A DNA stretch of 64,000 nt from Burkholderiales bacterium (GCA_026399875.1 JAPLQF010000021.1:166170-230169); one strand, 5' to 3'; shown: positions 42,031-50,948, numbered from the stretch's first letter. Made by a program: numbers and translations. The notes: generated by a model not told the origin, from the sequence alone.

Positions 42031-44164
42031 GGAAGGTCTCCTCGACCATTCCATTGTGTCGCAACAAGGCTTCGATGCTGGGCTCGCGTCCGCGAAACGC
42101 CTTGAATGAGTCGATGGCCGGTCGACTGCCCCCTACCGACAGGATCTCGCGCAGGAAGCGCTGACCGGTTTCGGCATTGAAGAGCCCCTCTTCTTCGAAG
42201 GCCGCGTAGCAGTCGGCCGACAGCACTTCTGCCCATTTGTAGCTGTAGTAGCCGGCCGCATACCCGCCCGCGAAGATGTGCGAAAAACTGTTCTGGAAGC
42301 GGTTGAACTCGGGCGGCGTGACGACTGCCACTTCCTGGCGAACCTCATCGAGAAGGTTCTGGACTGCGGCGCCTGCAGCGCGGCGAACCTCGGCGCTCGC
42401 GGCAGCGGTGGTGGCCGACGTCGCGGAAAGCGGCGTCGTCGGGCTCGCGACGCCGTCCCACTCGCTGTGCAGTCGCATGTCGAAGAGTGCGAACTCGACC
42501 TGACGCAAGGTCTGCAGGCCGCTCTGGAAATTGCGGGCCGCGACCATCTTGTCGAAGAGCGCGCGCGGCAGGGGCGCCTGGGTATCGACATGGGCGGTCA
42601 TCGCCGCGACGATGTCCCATTCCCAGCAGAAGTTCTCCATGAACTGGCTGGGCAGTTCGACCGCATCCCATTCGACGCCCGAGATGCCTGAGACGCCGAG
42701 TTCGTCGACGCGGGTGAGCATATGGTGCAGCCCGTGCCCGAACTCGTGAAACAGCGTGATCACATCGTCATGCGACAGCAGTGCAGGCTGAGCGCCGACC
42801 GGTCCCTGCACGTTGCAGGTCAGGTAGGCCACCGGTGTCTGCAGACCCGTGGCGATCAGCTTGCGACCGCGGGCATCGTCCATCCAGGCGCCCGGACGTT
42901 TGCTCGGGCGCGAGAACATGTCGAGATAAAACTGTCCGATCAGCTGACCGGCCCGCTCGATGCGAAAGAACCCGACATCGGCATGCCAGGCTTCGGCGGT
43001 ATCGCGCGAAATCCTGACATCGAAGAGTCGTCCGATCAGCCCGAAGAGGCCCTCCAGTACGCGGGGCAGCTGGAAATACTGCTTGACCTCGTTGTCTGAA
43101 AACGCATATCGCGCTTCCTTCAGTCGCTCGGATGCGAAAGCCATATCCCATGAGCTGAGGCTGTCCAGGCCGAGGTTTTCGGCGGCAAAGCTTCGCAATT
43201 CCGCCATGTCGCGGTGTGCCGAAGGCTTGGCTCGCACCGCCAGGTCACGCAAAAAGCCGATAACCTGGTCGGGCGAATCGGCCATCTTCGAGACCAGTGA
43301 TACCTCGGCGAAGCTGGCATAGCCGAGCAATCGCGCTTCCTCTGCGCGAAGAGACAGCGTCTGATCAATGATCGCGGTGTTGTCGAGCGTCGGGGTGCCA
43401 GCACTCGAGGCCCGGGTCACATAGGCTCGGTAGAGCGTCTCACGCAGCGTGCGGTCGCTTGCATACTGCATGACCGGAAAGTAGGACGGGAACTGCAGCG
43501 TGAAGCGCCAGCCTGCCATGCCGGCGCGTTCGGCTTCCTGGCGGGCAGCGGCCAGTGCGTCATCGGGCAGGCCGGCGAGCGTGGCCTCGTCGCTGATGTC
43601 GAGGGTAAACGCGTTGGTCGCATCGAGGACGTTTTCGCCGAATTTTTGCGACAGTGCGGCCTGCTGCTCCTGGATCTCGGCATAGCGTTCGCGAGCGGGC
43701 GAGACCAGCTCGGCGCCGCCCAATCTGAAATCGCGCAGCGCGTTGGTGACGATCTTGCGACGCGGCGGCGACATCTGCGCAAACTCGGCCGACTGGCTCA
43801 AGGCTTTGTATTTTGCAAACAGGGCCTCGTTTTGTCCGAGAGCGGTCCAGAACTCGGTAACCCGGGGCAGGTTTTCGTTGAAGACCGCCCGCAATTCGGG
43901 CGTGTCGGCCACGCCATTGAGGTGACCGACCATGCCCCAGGCGCGGCCAAGCTGCTCGGTGGCAAGCTCGAGCGGGCTCACGAAGTCGGCCCAGGTCGCT
44001 GACGTCGTCGCTGCCTCGGCCTTGTCCACCGCGCTGCGGGCCTGCCTGAGCAGGGTGTCGATGGCGGGCGTCACATGCTCAGGACGAAACGCGCGGAAGC
44101 GCGGAAGGCCAGAGAAATCGAGCAGCGGATTGCCGTTCGCGGAATCGGAGGCAGTGGGGTTCAT
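42017..44164 (-). CDS. prlC: Oligopeptidase A (M3 metallopeptidase)
   Basis: The 715-residue enzyme has the zinc motif HEFGHGLHHMLT with its upstream M3 context LLSHDDVITLFHEFGH, and the downstream SGISGVEWDAVELPSQFMENFCWE. The N-terminal helical domain and the late FAGGYAAGYYSYKWAEVLSADCYAAFEEEGLF are also typical of PrlC/OpdA. It degrades oligopeptides, including cleaved signal peptides, in the cytosol. The length is slightly above the E. coli protein because of an Ala/Ser-rich stretch (TTPLSATSATTAAASAEVRRAAG) near residue 590. It follows folD by 76 bp on the same strand. Confidence 0.95.
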   Translation of the reverse strand: MNPTASDSANGNPLLDFSGLPRFRAFRPEHVTPAIDTLLRQARSAVDKAEAATTSATWADFVSPLELATEQLGRAWGMVGHLNGVADTPELRAVFNENLPRVTEFWTALGQNEALFAKYKALSQSAEFAQMSPPRRKIVTNALRDFRLGGAELVSPARERYAEIQEQQAALSQKFGENVLDATNAFTLDISDEATLAGLPDDALAAARQEAERAGMAGWRFTLQFPSYFPVMQYASDRTLRETLYRAYVTRASSAGTPTLDNTAIIDQTLSLRAEEARLLGYASFAEVSLVSKMADSPDQVIGFLRDLAVRAKPSAHRDMAELRSFAAENLGLDSLSSWDMAFASERLKEARYAFSDNEVKQYFQLPRVLEGLFGLIGRLFDVRISRDTAEAWHADVGFFRIERAGQLIGQFYLDMFSRPSKRPGAWMDDARGRKLIATGLQTPVAYLTCNVQGPVGAQPALLSHDDVITLFHEFGHGLHHMLTRVDELGVSGISGVEWDAVELPSQFMENFCWEWDIVAAMTAHVDTQAPLPRALFDKMVAARNFQSGLQTLRQVEFALFDMRLHSEWDGVASPTTPLSATSATTAAASAEVRRAAGAAVQNLLDEVRQEVAVVTPPEFNRFQNSFSHIFAGGYAAGYYSYKWAEVLSADCYAAFEEEGLFNAETGQRFLREILSVGGSRPAIDSFKAFRGREPSIEALLRHNGMVEETFHAPA

Positions 44165-44240
44165 GGGGTCAGTCGCTCTCAGGCAGAGGGTTGATCTGTT
44201 GACTTCGGGGCATTCGCGGTTTTTTCACCGGCGCCAACCG

Positions 44241-45092
44241 TCAGCCGGCAGCGCGCTCGGCGGCCTCGATGGTATTGACCAGCAGCATGGCCCGGGTCAT
44301 CGGGCCGACCCCGCCGGGCACCGGCGTGATCGCACTGGCCACCTCGCGCACCGCAGCGAAGTCGACATCGCCGCACAGCTTGCCGTCGGCACCGCGGTTC
44401 ATGCCGACATCGATGACGATGGCGCCTGGTTTGACCATATCTGCGGTGACCAGCCCGATCCTGCCGACCGCCGCAACGATGATGTCGGCGCGGCGAGTAT
44501 GGGCGGCCAGATCACGGGTGCGACTGTGGCAGATGGTCACGGTAGCGCCCTCTGCCAGCAGCATCAGCGCCTGCGGCTTGCCGACGATATTGCTGCGGCC
44601 GATGACGACCGCCTCGGCGCCGTCCAGGTGCGCGCCGGCGTGCTCGAGCATCTTCATGACGCCGTAGGGCGTACACGGCCTGAAAAGGGCCTGACCGGTG
44701 ACCAGCATGCCGACATTGCTCACATGAAAGCCGTCGGCATCTTTGGCAGGCGAAATCGCTTCGATCACGCGATGCGAATCGATGTGTCGGGGCAGCGGCA
44801 GCTGCACCAAAATCCCATGGACGGCAGGGTCGGCATTGAGCTGCGCAATCCGGGCAAGCAGTGCGGCCTCGGTGGTCTGCGCAGGCAGCCGGTCGAGGGT
44901 CGAGACGATGCCGACTTCGTGGCAGTCCTTGACCTTGTTGCGCACATAGACTGCCGAAGCCGGATCGTCGCCGACCAGCACGACCGCCAGTCCGGTCGTC
45001 AAGCCGAGATCGGCGAGGCGCCTGACGCGGCGGCCCACATCGTTGCGGATGGAAGCGGCAAGCGCGTTGCCGTCGATCAGTTTTGCAGACAT
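44241..45092 (-). CDS. folD: Bifunctional methylene-THF dehydrogenase/cyclohydrolase FolD
   Basis: The 283-residue enzyme has the FolD motifs [29 protein letters not shown] (with Y and K of the active site), [47 protein letters not shown] and [15 protein letters not shown]. It interconverts 5,10-methylene-, methenyl- and 10-formyl-tetrahydrofolate with NADP. ATG 45092 ([16 protein letters not shown]) is the standard start; upstream codons in frame run into the tRNA-Ala region. It precedes prlC on the minus strand and is divergent from the tRNA genes. Confidence 0.96.
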   Translation of the reverse strand: MSAKLIDGNALAASIRNDVGRRVRRLADLGLTTGLAVVLVGDDPASAVYVRNKVKDCHEVGIVSTLDRLPAQTTEAALLARIAQLNADPAVHGILVQLPLPRHIDSHRVIEAISPAKDADGFHVSNVGMLVTGQALFRPCTPYGVMKMLEHAGAHLDGAEAVVIGRSNIVGKPQALMLLAEGATVTICHSRTRDLAAHTRRADIIVAAVGRIGLVTADMVKPGAIVIDVGMNRGADGKLCGDVDFAAVREVASAITPVPGGVGPMTRAMLLVNTIEAAERAAG

Positions 45093-45137
45093 GGTCTGCG
45101 CAGCGTAGCACGCTCGCCAGTGTCGTGATGCTGGCGC

Positions 45138-45166
45138 TTGCGCGCATCGATTCAGACGGCTATAGT
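45138..45166 (+). promoter_or_regulatory. Sigma-70 promoter of the tRNA-Ala/tRNA-Glu unit
   Basis: TTGCGC (45138-45143), a 17-bp spacer and TATAGT (45161-45166) match the -35/-10 consensus in 4/6 and 5/6 positions with ideal spacing. Transcription would start near 45173, seven bases before tRNA-Ala. Confidence 0.72.
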
Positions 45167-45179
45167 TGAGGGCTTCGCC

Positions 45180-45255
<76 letters not shown>

Positions 45256-45305
45256 TCGAAGCAGGTCGGTCAGCAGTCTGTGCTGGTCGGCGTGAATGAA
45301 CCGCG

Positions 45306-45381
45306 GTCCCGTTCGTCTAGAGGCCTAGGACACAACCCTTTCACGGTTGTTACAGGGGTTCGAATCCCCTACGGGACGCCA
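45306..45381 (+). tRNA. tRNA-Glu (anticodon TTC)
   Basis: The acceptor stem GTCCCGT/ACGGGAC is perfect, the anticodon stem CAACC/GGTTG encloses loop CTTTCAC with anticodon TTC, the T-arm is GGGGTTCGAATCCCC, and CCA is encoded. It lies 50 bp after tRNA-Ala and probably shares its transcript. It also supplies glutamyl-tRNA for heme synthesis in organisms that use the C5 pathway. Confidence 0.97.
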
Positions 45382-45405
45382 TCTCTCTGGCGCCTTGCTG
45401 CGGTT

Positions 45406-45461
45406 CTTCTCTCCAGTGAGTCTCTCTCCAGGGAATCCCTCCCCAGGGAGTCCATTCCCTG
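45406..45461. repeat. 16-bp degenerate repeats with nested inverted repeats after tRNA-Glu
   Basis: Three related 16-bp units (45406-45421, 45422-45437, 45438-45453) share CTCTC(C/T)CCAG(G/T)GA. CAGGGAAT (45429-45436) and ATTCCCTG (45454-45461) form a perfect 8-bp inverted repeat, with an inner TCCCT/AGGGA hairpin that would compete with it. It may act as the 3' end of the tRNA transcript; no T-tract follows. Confidence 0.5.
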
Positions 45462-45612
45462 CGTTCATCGCAACCCCCATCCCGCTGTGGCGGATAGAGC
45501 GTGCAAGGGCTGTCGGCGTGACGCTATCGGGTGGTTCAGAGCGAGTCGGCCAACGAGAGTGTGATCGCAATGGTCATGCCGATCATCCGAAATGGTCCCC
45601 GCCCAAGAGACA

Positions 45613-45618
45613 TATAAT
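45613..45618 (+). promoter_or_regulatory. -10 box of the enoyl-CoA hydratase/GST unit
   Basis: A perfect TATAAT lies 58 bp before the enoyl-CoA hydratase start in a locally A/T-rich stretch. No -35 box is visible at the right distance, so the call rests on the -10 box alone. Confidence 0.4.
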
Positions 45619-45670
45619 CCTCAGGCTGAACTAAAAAAATTCACCTGAAACCTGTTTGCCGGAGACCTCC

Positions 45671-46474
45671 ATGAGCCAGGAACTGATTGAAACCATCTCG
45701 GGTGGCATTGCCACGATCACCCTCAACCGCCCTGAATCCCGCAATTCACTGACGCCGGCCATGATGAGAGGTCTGGCTGAGGCGCTGCCGCGGTTGGCGA
45801 TGGATCCGGCGGTGCGCGTGGTGGTTCTGACCGGTGCTGGCCGGGCTTTCTGTGCCGGTGGCGACGTCAAGAGCTTTGCTGCCAGAGCAGGCGGCGCCTC
45901 CGCGGCTGTCGAGAGCTTCGAAGGCCGTGTCGGCGACCTGCGCGCCCGGATGGAGATGGTGCGCTGGCTTCACGAGATGCCCAAGCCGACGCTGGCCGTC
46001 ATCCCGGGGCCGGCTGCCGGTGCAGGGCTGTCGATGGCACTGGCCTGTGACATGCGGATCGCCGCTGACGACGCCAAGATGACCACCGCATTTTCGAAGG
46101 TCGGACTGTCGGGTGACTTCGGTGGCAGCTACTTCCTCAACCAGCTGGTCGGCGCGGCCCGTGCTCGCCAGATGTATTTCACCGCCGAGGTGGTCAAGGC
46201 CGATGAGGCGCTCAGGATTGGTCTGGTCAATCGGGTCGTCCCGTATGAGCAACTGGAAAAAGCGGCCGCCGACTATGCTCAGGAGCTGCTTGCACTGCCG
46301 ACCATTGCTGTCGGCTACATGAAGAAAAACCTCAACACCGGCTTGCGCAGCAACCTGTCTGACGTGCTCGATTCGGAAGCCATCAACATGATCCGTACTT
46401 TCGAGACCGAGGATCATAAAGGTGCGGCAAAGGCCTTCGTCGAGAAGCGCTCGCCGCAGTTCAGCGGCCGTTGA
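45671..46474 (+). CDS. Enoyl-CoA hydratase/isomerase family protein
   Basis: The 267-residue crotonase-fold protein has TITLNRPESRNSLTPAMM, the oxyanion-hole segment GAGRAFCAGGDVKSFA and LAVIPGPAAGAGLSMALACDMRIAADDAKMTTAFSKVGLSGDFGGSYFL. Glu positions of classical hydratases are not fully kept: the second site reads GLSGDFG, with Asp instead of Glu, so it may be an isomerase (PaaG-like) rather than a hydratase. GGAG lies 6-10 nt before ATG 45671. It is followed after 19 bp by a GST gene. Confidence 0.87.
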   Translation: MSQELIETISGGIATITLNRPESRNSLTPAMMRGLAEALPRLAMDPAVRVVVLTGAGRAFCAGGDVKSFAARAGGASAAVESFEGRVGDLRARMEMVRWLHEMPKPTLAVIPGPAAGAGLSMALACDMRIAADDAKMTTAFSKVGLSGDFGGSYFLNQLVGAARARQMYFTAEVVKADEALRIGLVNRVVPYEQLEKAAADYAQELLALPTIAVGYMKKNLNTGLRSNLSDVLDSEAINMIRTFETEDHKGAAKAFVEKRSPQFSGR

Positions 46475-46493
46475 ATCGACCGGGGGATCGCGA

Positions 46494-47102
46494 ATGAAAC
46501 TCTATGACCTTGCAGCCGGACTCAATCCGCGTCGGGTTCGGATCTTTCTCGCCGAAAAAGGCGTTTCAATTCCGATCGTCCCGGTAGACATGCTTAAGGG
46601 CGAAAATACTGCCCCGGCATTTCTGGCGATCAATCCGCTTGGCAAGTTGCCGGTTCTTGAGCTCGACGATGGCAGCCATATCAGCGAATCGACTGCGATT
46701 TGCCGGTATATCGAAAGCTTGCATCCCGAACCCAATCTGTTCGGGCGTGATGCTCGCGAATCGGCCGGCATCGAAATGTGGGATCGTCGGATCGAATTGA
46801 CAGTGATGGCGCCCATATTGCATGTATTCCGGCACCTGTCGCCGTTCTGGGCAGGGCGCGTCATTCAGGTGTCCGAATGGGGCGAGGTTTCGAAAAAAGA
46901 ATCTTTCGAGCGCCTCAAATGGCTTGATGGCGAGTTGTCGGCGCGGCAGTTCATTGCCGGTGACCGCTATACCGTGGCCGATATCACTTTGCAGTGCACC
47001 CTGATCGTCGCCAAGAATGTCGGGATTCGAATTCCCGAGGATCATTCAAATCTGGCGAGATGGTTTTCGCAGGTCAGCGCGCGCCCCACGGCCCGTGCCT
47101 GA
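46494..47102 (+). CDS. Glutathione S-transferase family protein
   Basis: The 202-residue protein has the GST thioredoxin-fold N-terminus MKLYDLAAGLNPRRVRIFLAEKG with NPLGKLPVLELDDGSHISESTAICRYIE (cis-Pro and the glutathione gamma-glutamyl site Glu-Ser), and a helical C-terminal domain with FIAGDRYTVADITL, the conserved N-capping box. Substrate unknown; bacterial homologues conjugate or reduce hydrophobic electrophiles. ATG 46494 is chosen over the longer frame from 46422, which lies in the hydratase gene. GGGGGA lies 9 nt upstream. Confidence 0.9.
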   Translation: MKLYDLAAGLNPRRVRIFLAEKGVSIPIVPVDMLKGENTAPAFLAINPLGKLPVLELDDGSHISESTAICRYIESLHPEPNLFGRDARESAGIEMWDRRIELTVMAPILHVFRHLSPFWAGRVIQVSEWGEVSKKESFERLKWLDGELSARQFIAGDRYTVADITLQCTLIVAKNVGIRIPEDHSNLARWFSQVSARPTARA

Positions 47103-47155
47103 GATAATCACCGGATTGCTGGGGGCGGATATCAGCCGTTCCCGTGGTGATCATC
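47103..47155. terminator. Large inverted repeat between GST and H-NS genes
   Basis: GATAATCACC (47103-47112) pairs with GGTGATCATC (47146-47155), nine of ten bases, with inner GGGGGCGG/CCGTTCCC pairing around ATATCAG. It lies between convergent genes, right after the GST stop, and probably serves as a bidirectional transcript end; no T-tract is present. Confidence 0.55.
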
Positions 47156-47190
47156 TGGTTTGAGTCTTGATTGAACTCTGGCGCGGTCGA

Positions 47191-47487
47191 TCAGCCGATC
47201 AGGAACTGCTTTTTGTCTTTGCCTTCCAGCCATTTCGGCGAACGGCCTCTGCCCGTCCAGGTTTGGCCCGAGTTGGGGTCGCGATATTTGGCTGCCACTT
47301 TGGCGCGGCGCTTTGACGATTTGGGTTGGGATGAATCGCCTGCGAATATATCCTGGCGACGCAGGCCATATTCGGCAATCAGCGAACGAACCTGACTGAT
47401 AACCGATTCGAGTTCCTGCTGACGGGTCCTGGCAATCTGTTTATCGAGCGCATCGCGTTGTGCGACGAGTTCCTGCAGGGTCGACAT
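47191..47487 (-). CDS. H-NS family nucleoid protein
   Basis: The 98-residue protein has an N-terminal coiled coil for oligomerisation (MSTLQELVAQRDALDKQIARTRQQELESVISQVRSLI), a short linker and the C-terminal DNA-binding motif KYRDPNSGQTWTGRGRSPKWL, the T-W-(T/S)-G-x-G-R-x-P core of H-NS. It silences A/T-rich and horizontally acquired DNA. ATG 47487, with GGAG 6-9 nt upstream, is the usual start; the frame to 47526 overlaps the promoter. The upstream A/T-rich DNA (47488-47680) may be an autoregulatory target. Confidence 0.94.
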   Translation of the reverse strand: MSTLQELVAQRDALDKQIARTRQQELESVISQVRSLIAEYGLRRQDIFAGDSSQPKSSKRRAKVAAKYRDPNSGQTWTGRGRSPKWLEGKDKKQFLIG

Positions 47488-47517
47488 GTCAACTCCGAAT
47501 GTATTAAGCGAGCGCGG

Positions 47518-47546
47518 ATTAGACAATAAAAATTCCTTGATGACAA
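47518..47546 (-). promoter_or_regulatory. Sigma-70 promoter of the H-NS gene
   Basis: On the minus strand TTGTCA (47546-47541), a 17-bp spacer and TCTAAT (47523-47518) each match the consensus in five of six bases. The start would lie near 47511, giving a leader of about 24 nt with a GGAG ribosome site. Confidence 0.75.
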
Positions 47547-47677
47547 GAGCATTGAACGATTGATTGCGCGGTCGCGTTCGGTTTTAAAATGCCTGGTCTG
47601 GTTTTTCCGTGACAAAAGCTTTACTGTTTTCTCACGAGTATTATTCAATTTATTGATTTGCAAGCCTTTTTGATTTT

Positions 47678-48130
47678 ATGAGGCTTCCAGCAGATCGCAG
47701 ATCGCTGTTCGAAAAGACCACCACCCTCGGTCTGGGTGCGCTAGCCGGCTGTGCCATTCCAGGCCTTGCGCAAATCGGCATCAAGACACCGTTTGCCGTA
47801 CCGTACACCTGTATTTCGATCGTCGGCGCCGATCAGATCTTTCCGGTTCGCCGCGTCTGTTTAATTGGCCGCAATAACGCGGCCAATGTACGCGAAATCG
47901 GGTCCGATCCCACCAGCGAGCCGCCCGGTACGATCGCCAATCATCCCTGTCCGACCCTGACCCGCAACGATCACGATGAGGTCGAACTGGGTGCGCCGCT
48001 CAACCGGGGCGGGCGCAATGTTGCGATGGCGATGGCGCTGGCGCTGGCGCTGGCGATGGATCATGTCCATGCCTATGCGATCGGCCTGAACATGCCCCGC
48101 TGCGATTTGCAGGGGCCGATGCAGTCTTAG
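47678..48130 (+). pseudogene. Decayed FAH-type (fumarylpyruvate hydrolase-like) gene with an export-like N-terminus
   Basis: The 150-residue frame contains FPVRRVCLIGRNNAANVREIGSDPTSEPPG, an eroded version of the FAH-family segment FPVRR-YCVGRNYAAHAREMG. DHDEVELGAPLNRGGRNV and DHVHAYAIGLNMPRCDLQ follow, also eroded (family: HHEVELVVALGKGG, YAVGLDMTRRDLQ). The FSKP block with the active-site lysine is missing, the His of NYAAH is Asn, and the frame stops where the family has another 100 residues. A 6-bp repeat (48023-48058) inflates the middle. The first 40 residues (RRSLFEKTTTLGLGALAGC) look like a Tat/lipoprotein signal, unusual for FAH. It is probably a relic. Confidence 0.65.
48023..48058. 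repeat. 6-bp tandem repeat (6 units) inside the decayed FAH gene
   Basis: GCGATG, GCGATG, GCGCTG, GCGCTG, GCGCTG, GCGATG in succession encode Ala-Met/Ala-Leu dipeptides in the place where the family has a short Asp-containing helix before DHV. It is a sign of slippage in a gene under weak selection. Confidence 0.7.
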
Positions 48131-48132
48131 CC

Positions 48133-48918
48133 TCAGCGTTTTTGTCTGCGTTGCTCCTGCCGCTCGACGAAGGCGGCAATTGCCGCTTTTGATTCAGGCG
48201 TGGCCGCGACATTGCAGAAGTTCTCGACCGCTGCCGCAACGCCGCGGCGATAGTCGGAGTCGCATTCGCGCATGAAGGCCTCCCGTGCCATTTTCAGAAC
48301 CCGTGGCGGCTTGGCTGCCAGCACCTGAGCGAGTGAATGCGCCTCGGCGAGCACCGTACCCGGTGCGGCCAGGCGGCTGACCAACCCGAGTTCGAAGGCC
48401 TCGGGAGCGCCGAAAGTGCGGCCGGTAAAGAGCAGATCGAAGGCGCGGTGGCGTCCGACGATCCGCGGCAGATGAGCAAAGTGGATCGCCGGCAGCAGAC
48501 CGACATCGATTTCGGGATAACCAAGGTCGGCGCCCGAGTCGGCCACGACCATGTCGCACGAGATCGACAGCGTCATGCCGCCTCCGCGCGCGGTGCCGTT
48601 GACGGCGGCGATCGACGGCTTGCCCAGGCGATACTGCAGATCGGTAAAGCGCGTGTAGAGGCGCTCAAGCAGCGCGCGAACGCCATCGGTGTCGTCGTTG
48701 GCGAAGGCTTTCAGGTCGAGGCCGGCGCAGAATCGGCCCGGCACCGCGCTGCCGAGAATGATGGCGCGCACCGAGTCATCGGTCGCGGCAGTCTCGAAGC
48801 AGGCAAGCAGTTCATCAAGCATCGGCACGCTCAGGGCGTTGACCGGGCCGTTATCCATCAGGATCTCGGCAATGCCGTCAATGATGCTGTAGCGAAGGAA
48901 GCGCAGGCTCTGTGTCAT
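48133..48918 (-). CDS. Enoyl-CoA hydratase/isomerase family protein
   Basis: The 261-residue crotonase-fold protein has ILMDNGPVNALSVPMLDELL, the oxyanion segment VPGRFCAGLDLKAFA, and KPSIAAVNGTARGGGMTLSISCDMVVADSGADLGYPEIDVGLLPAIHFAHLPRIVG. Glu in GYPEIDVG matches the second catalytic glutamate; the first (usually G-x-A-x-G-G-G-x-E-L) is Thr, so hydration activity is uncertain. It is a distant paralogue of the enzyme at 45.7 kb. It is transcribed towards the decayed FAH gene (stops 2 bp apart) and away from the nucleotidase. Confidence 0.86.
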   Translation of the reverse strand: MTQSLRFLRYSIIDGIAEILMDNGPVNALSVPMLDELLACFETAATDDSVRAIILGSAVPGRFCAGLDLKAFANDDTDGVRALLERLYTRFTDLQYRLGKPSIAAVNGTARGGGMTLSISCDMVVADSGADLGYPEIDVGLLPAIHFAHLPRIVGRHRAFDLLFTGRTFGAPEAFELGLVSRLAAPGTVLAEAHSLAQVLAAKPPRVLKMAREAFMRECDSDYRRGVAAAVENFCNVAATPESKAAIAAFVERQEQRRQKR

Positions 48919-48998
48919 CGTATCGGGGCCGAAAAAGAGGGAACAGGGAGGGTCAGCTCAACGATCCCGATCGTCTCATGGTCAGACAGGAGCCTGTT

Positions 48999-50948
48999 TT
49001 GAAAATCATGCGCAGAGCATTCACAGTAAGGGCCGCATTGGCGGTATTGGCGCTCGCGACGGTCGGGCTGGCGGCCTGCGTCATGCCTGGCGCCTCACGT
49101 CCGGTCACGGTCAAGATCATTGCGCTCAATGACTACCACGGTCACCTCGAGTCGCCGGGCTCGTTTGCCGCCAGCGGTGATGCACCGGTATCGGCCAGGC
49201 AGCCGGTCGGCGGTGCCGAGTTCATCGCCGCCCATGTGGCGAAACTCAAGGCGACCAATCCGAACAATGTGGTGGTGGCTGCCGGAGACCTGATCGGCGC
49301 CACACCGATGATCTCGGGACTCTTTTTCGACGAACCCGCGGTCGAAACCCTCAATCGCATCGGCCTCGAATTCACCTCAGTTGGCAATCATGAGTTCGAC
49401 AAGGGCCAGGCTGAGCTGCTGCGTCTGCAGACCGGTGGCTGCAAACCGGCACCGGGTGCGGCTGACGGGAAGGCAATCGATCCAAACAGCTGTCGGGGTG
49501 CAGTGGTCGGCACGCCGGTGCCCTTTGAAGGCGCGAAGTTTCAGTGGCTGTCGGCCAATGTCATCACCCGATCCTCGGGAAAGCCGCTGCTGCCGGCCTA
49601 CGGCGTCAAGCGCTTTGCCGGCGTACCGGTGGCCTTCATCGGCATGACCTTGCGCGGCACTCAGATGATTGTCGGGCAGGCCGGGGTCGCCGGGCTCGAG
49701 TTTCGCGATGAAATCCAGACTGTCAATGCGCTGGTGCCGCAACTTCGTGCCCAGGGCATCGAGGCGATCGTGGTGCTGGTTCACGAGGGCGGCATGCAAA
49801 GCGGCCCAAACCCGGACATCAACCGATGCCAGGGCGGGCTCGCCGGCTCGCCGATTGCCGGCATCGTCGCGGGCTTTGATGATGCAGTCGATCTGGTGAT
49901 CAGTGGTCATACCCATTCGGCTTATGTCTGTACCCTGCCGAATGCACGGGGGCGGGCGGTGCCGGTGACCAGCGCCAATGCCTTTGGACGGCTGCTGACC
50001 GATATCGATCTGAGCCTCGATCCGACGTCCCGCGACGTCCTGTCGGTGCAGGCCGCCAATTTGCTGGTGACCCGCGATCCGGCCGTCATTCAGCCCGATC
50101 CGATTGTGGCCGGCATCGTGGCCGGCTATCGCCGTCTGGTCAGTGATCAGGCCGCACGTGTGATTGGCATGATTGCAGTCGACCTGCCCACCATTGCGCG
50201 CGATGCCGCCTGCAACGTGGCCGCTGGTGAGCTGGTGGCCGATGCACAGCTTGCGGCCGCGCGTGCAGATGCCCACGCCCATGCTCACATCCCGGGCGGC
50301 AGCGATGGCCACGGTAATTCGATGCCTGCGATCGCCTTCATGAATCGGGGCGGGTTGCGGGGCGCGGGTCTGATGGTGTCGCAGCCCGGCAAGAAGGATG
50401 ACGGCACGGTGACCTACGGCGAGATCTTCGCGATGCAGCCCTTCGGCAATAATCTGGTGACCATGAGCCTGAGTGCGCAGGACATCAAGGACCTGCTGGA
50501 GCAGCAGTTCGCCGGCTGCCGTGGCCAGTCGCCGACGACCACCCGGGTGTTGATCCCGTCGGCCGGTTTTCACTATCGATGGGACGGTGCAGCGGCTTGC
50601 GATGCCCGCATCAGTGCGATGACGCTCTTGATCGATGGCCGTACCGTGTCCCTGGTCGATGCGAAGGGCAGGGTGCTGCAACCCGACTCGCGCTACCGGG
50701 TCACGGTCAACAATTATCTGGCCGACGGTGGCGACGGCTTTTCAACCTTCCTGCGAGGTCGCGATCGCAGCGGCGGCCCGCCGGATGTCGATGCGCTGGC
50801 GGACTACCTGGCGGCCTATCGTGCGCCGAACCGACCTTACGGATATGTCGAGGCAGGCGCCGGGACTCAGCGTCAACGCTCGGATCCGCCTCGCATCAGT
50901 CGGGCAGGGGGCAGCACCTGCCCGACGGGCGCGCTCATCAATCCCTGA
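48999..50948 (+). CDS. 5'-nucleotidase/UDP-sugar hydrolase-family lipoprotein
   Basis: The 649-residue protein begins with a lipoprotein signal (MKIMRRAFTVRAALAVLALATVGLAAC, lipobox L-A-A-C). A metallophosphatase domain follows (IIALNDYHGHL, AAGDLIGATP, SVGNHEFDKG, VLVHEGG, ISGHTHSAYVC), then a 5'-nucleotidase C-terminal domain (FMNRGGLRG, GEIFAMQPFGNNLVTMSLS, YRVTVNNYLADGGDGFSTF). It should dephosphorylate external nucleotides at the cell surface or in the periplasm. TTG 48999 is the chosen start because AGGAG lies 6 nt before it; ATG 49008 is next. Starts further upstream put a hydrophilic stretch before the signal. A His/Ala loop (ADAHAHAHIPGGSDGHGNS) occurs near residue 430. Confidence 0.9.
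   Translation: MKIMRRAFTVRAALAVLALATVGLAACVMPGASRPVTVKIIALNDYHGHLESPGSFAASGDAPVSARQPVGGAEFIAAHVAKLKATNPNNVVVAAGDLIGATPMISGLFFDEPAVETLNRIGLEFTSVGNHEFDKGQAELLRLQTGGCKPAPGAADGKAIDPNSCRGAVVGTPVPFEGAKFQWLSANVITRSSGKPLLPAYGVKRFAGVPVAFIGMTLRGTQMIVGQAGVAGLEFRDEIQTVNALVPQLRAQGIEAIVVLVHEGGMQSGPNPDINRCQGGLAGSPIAGIVAGFDDAVDLVISGHTHSAYVCTLPNARGRAVPVTSANAFGRLLTDIDLSLDPTSRDVLSVQAANLLVTRDPAVIQPDPIVAGIVAGYRRLVSDQAARVIGMIAVDLPTIARDAACNVAAGELVADAQLAAARADAHAHAHIPGGSDGHGNSMPAIAFMNRGGLRGAGLMVSQPGKKDDGTVTYGEIFAMQPFGNNLVTMSLSAQDIKDLLEQQFAGCRGQSPTTTRVLIPSAGFHYRWDGAAACDARISAMTLLIDGRTVSLVDAKGRVLQPDSRYRVTVNNYLADGGDGFSTFLRGRDRSGGPPDVDALADYLAAYRAPNRPYGYVEAGAGTQRQRSDPPRISRAGGSTCPTGALINP

Noticed and set aside
49377..50681. 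434-codon minus-strand frame over the nucleotidase gene
   Set aside because: His/Arg/Gly-rich antisense shadow without conserved segments.
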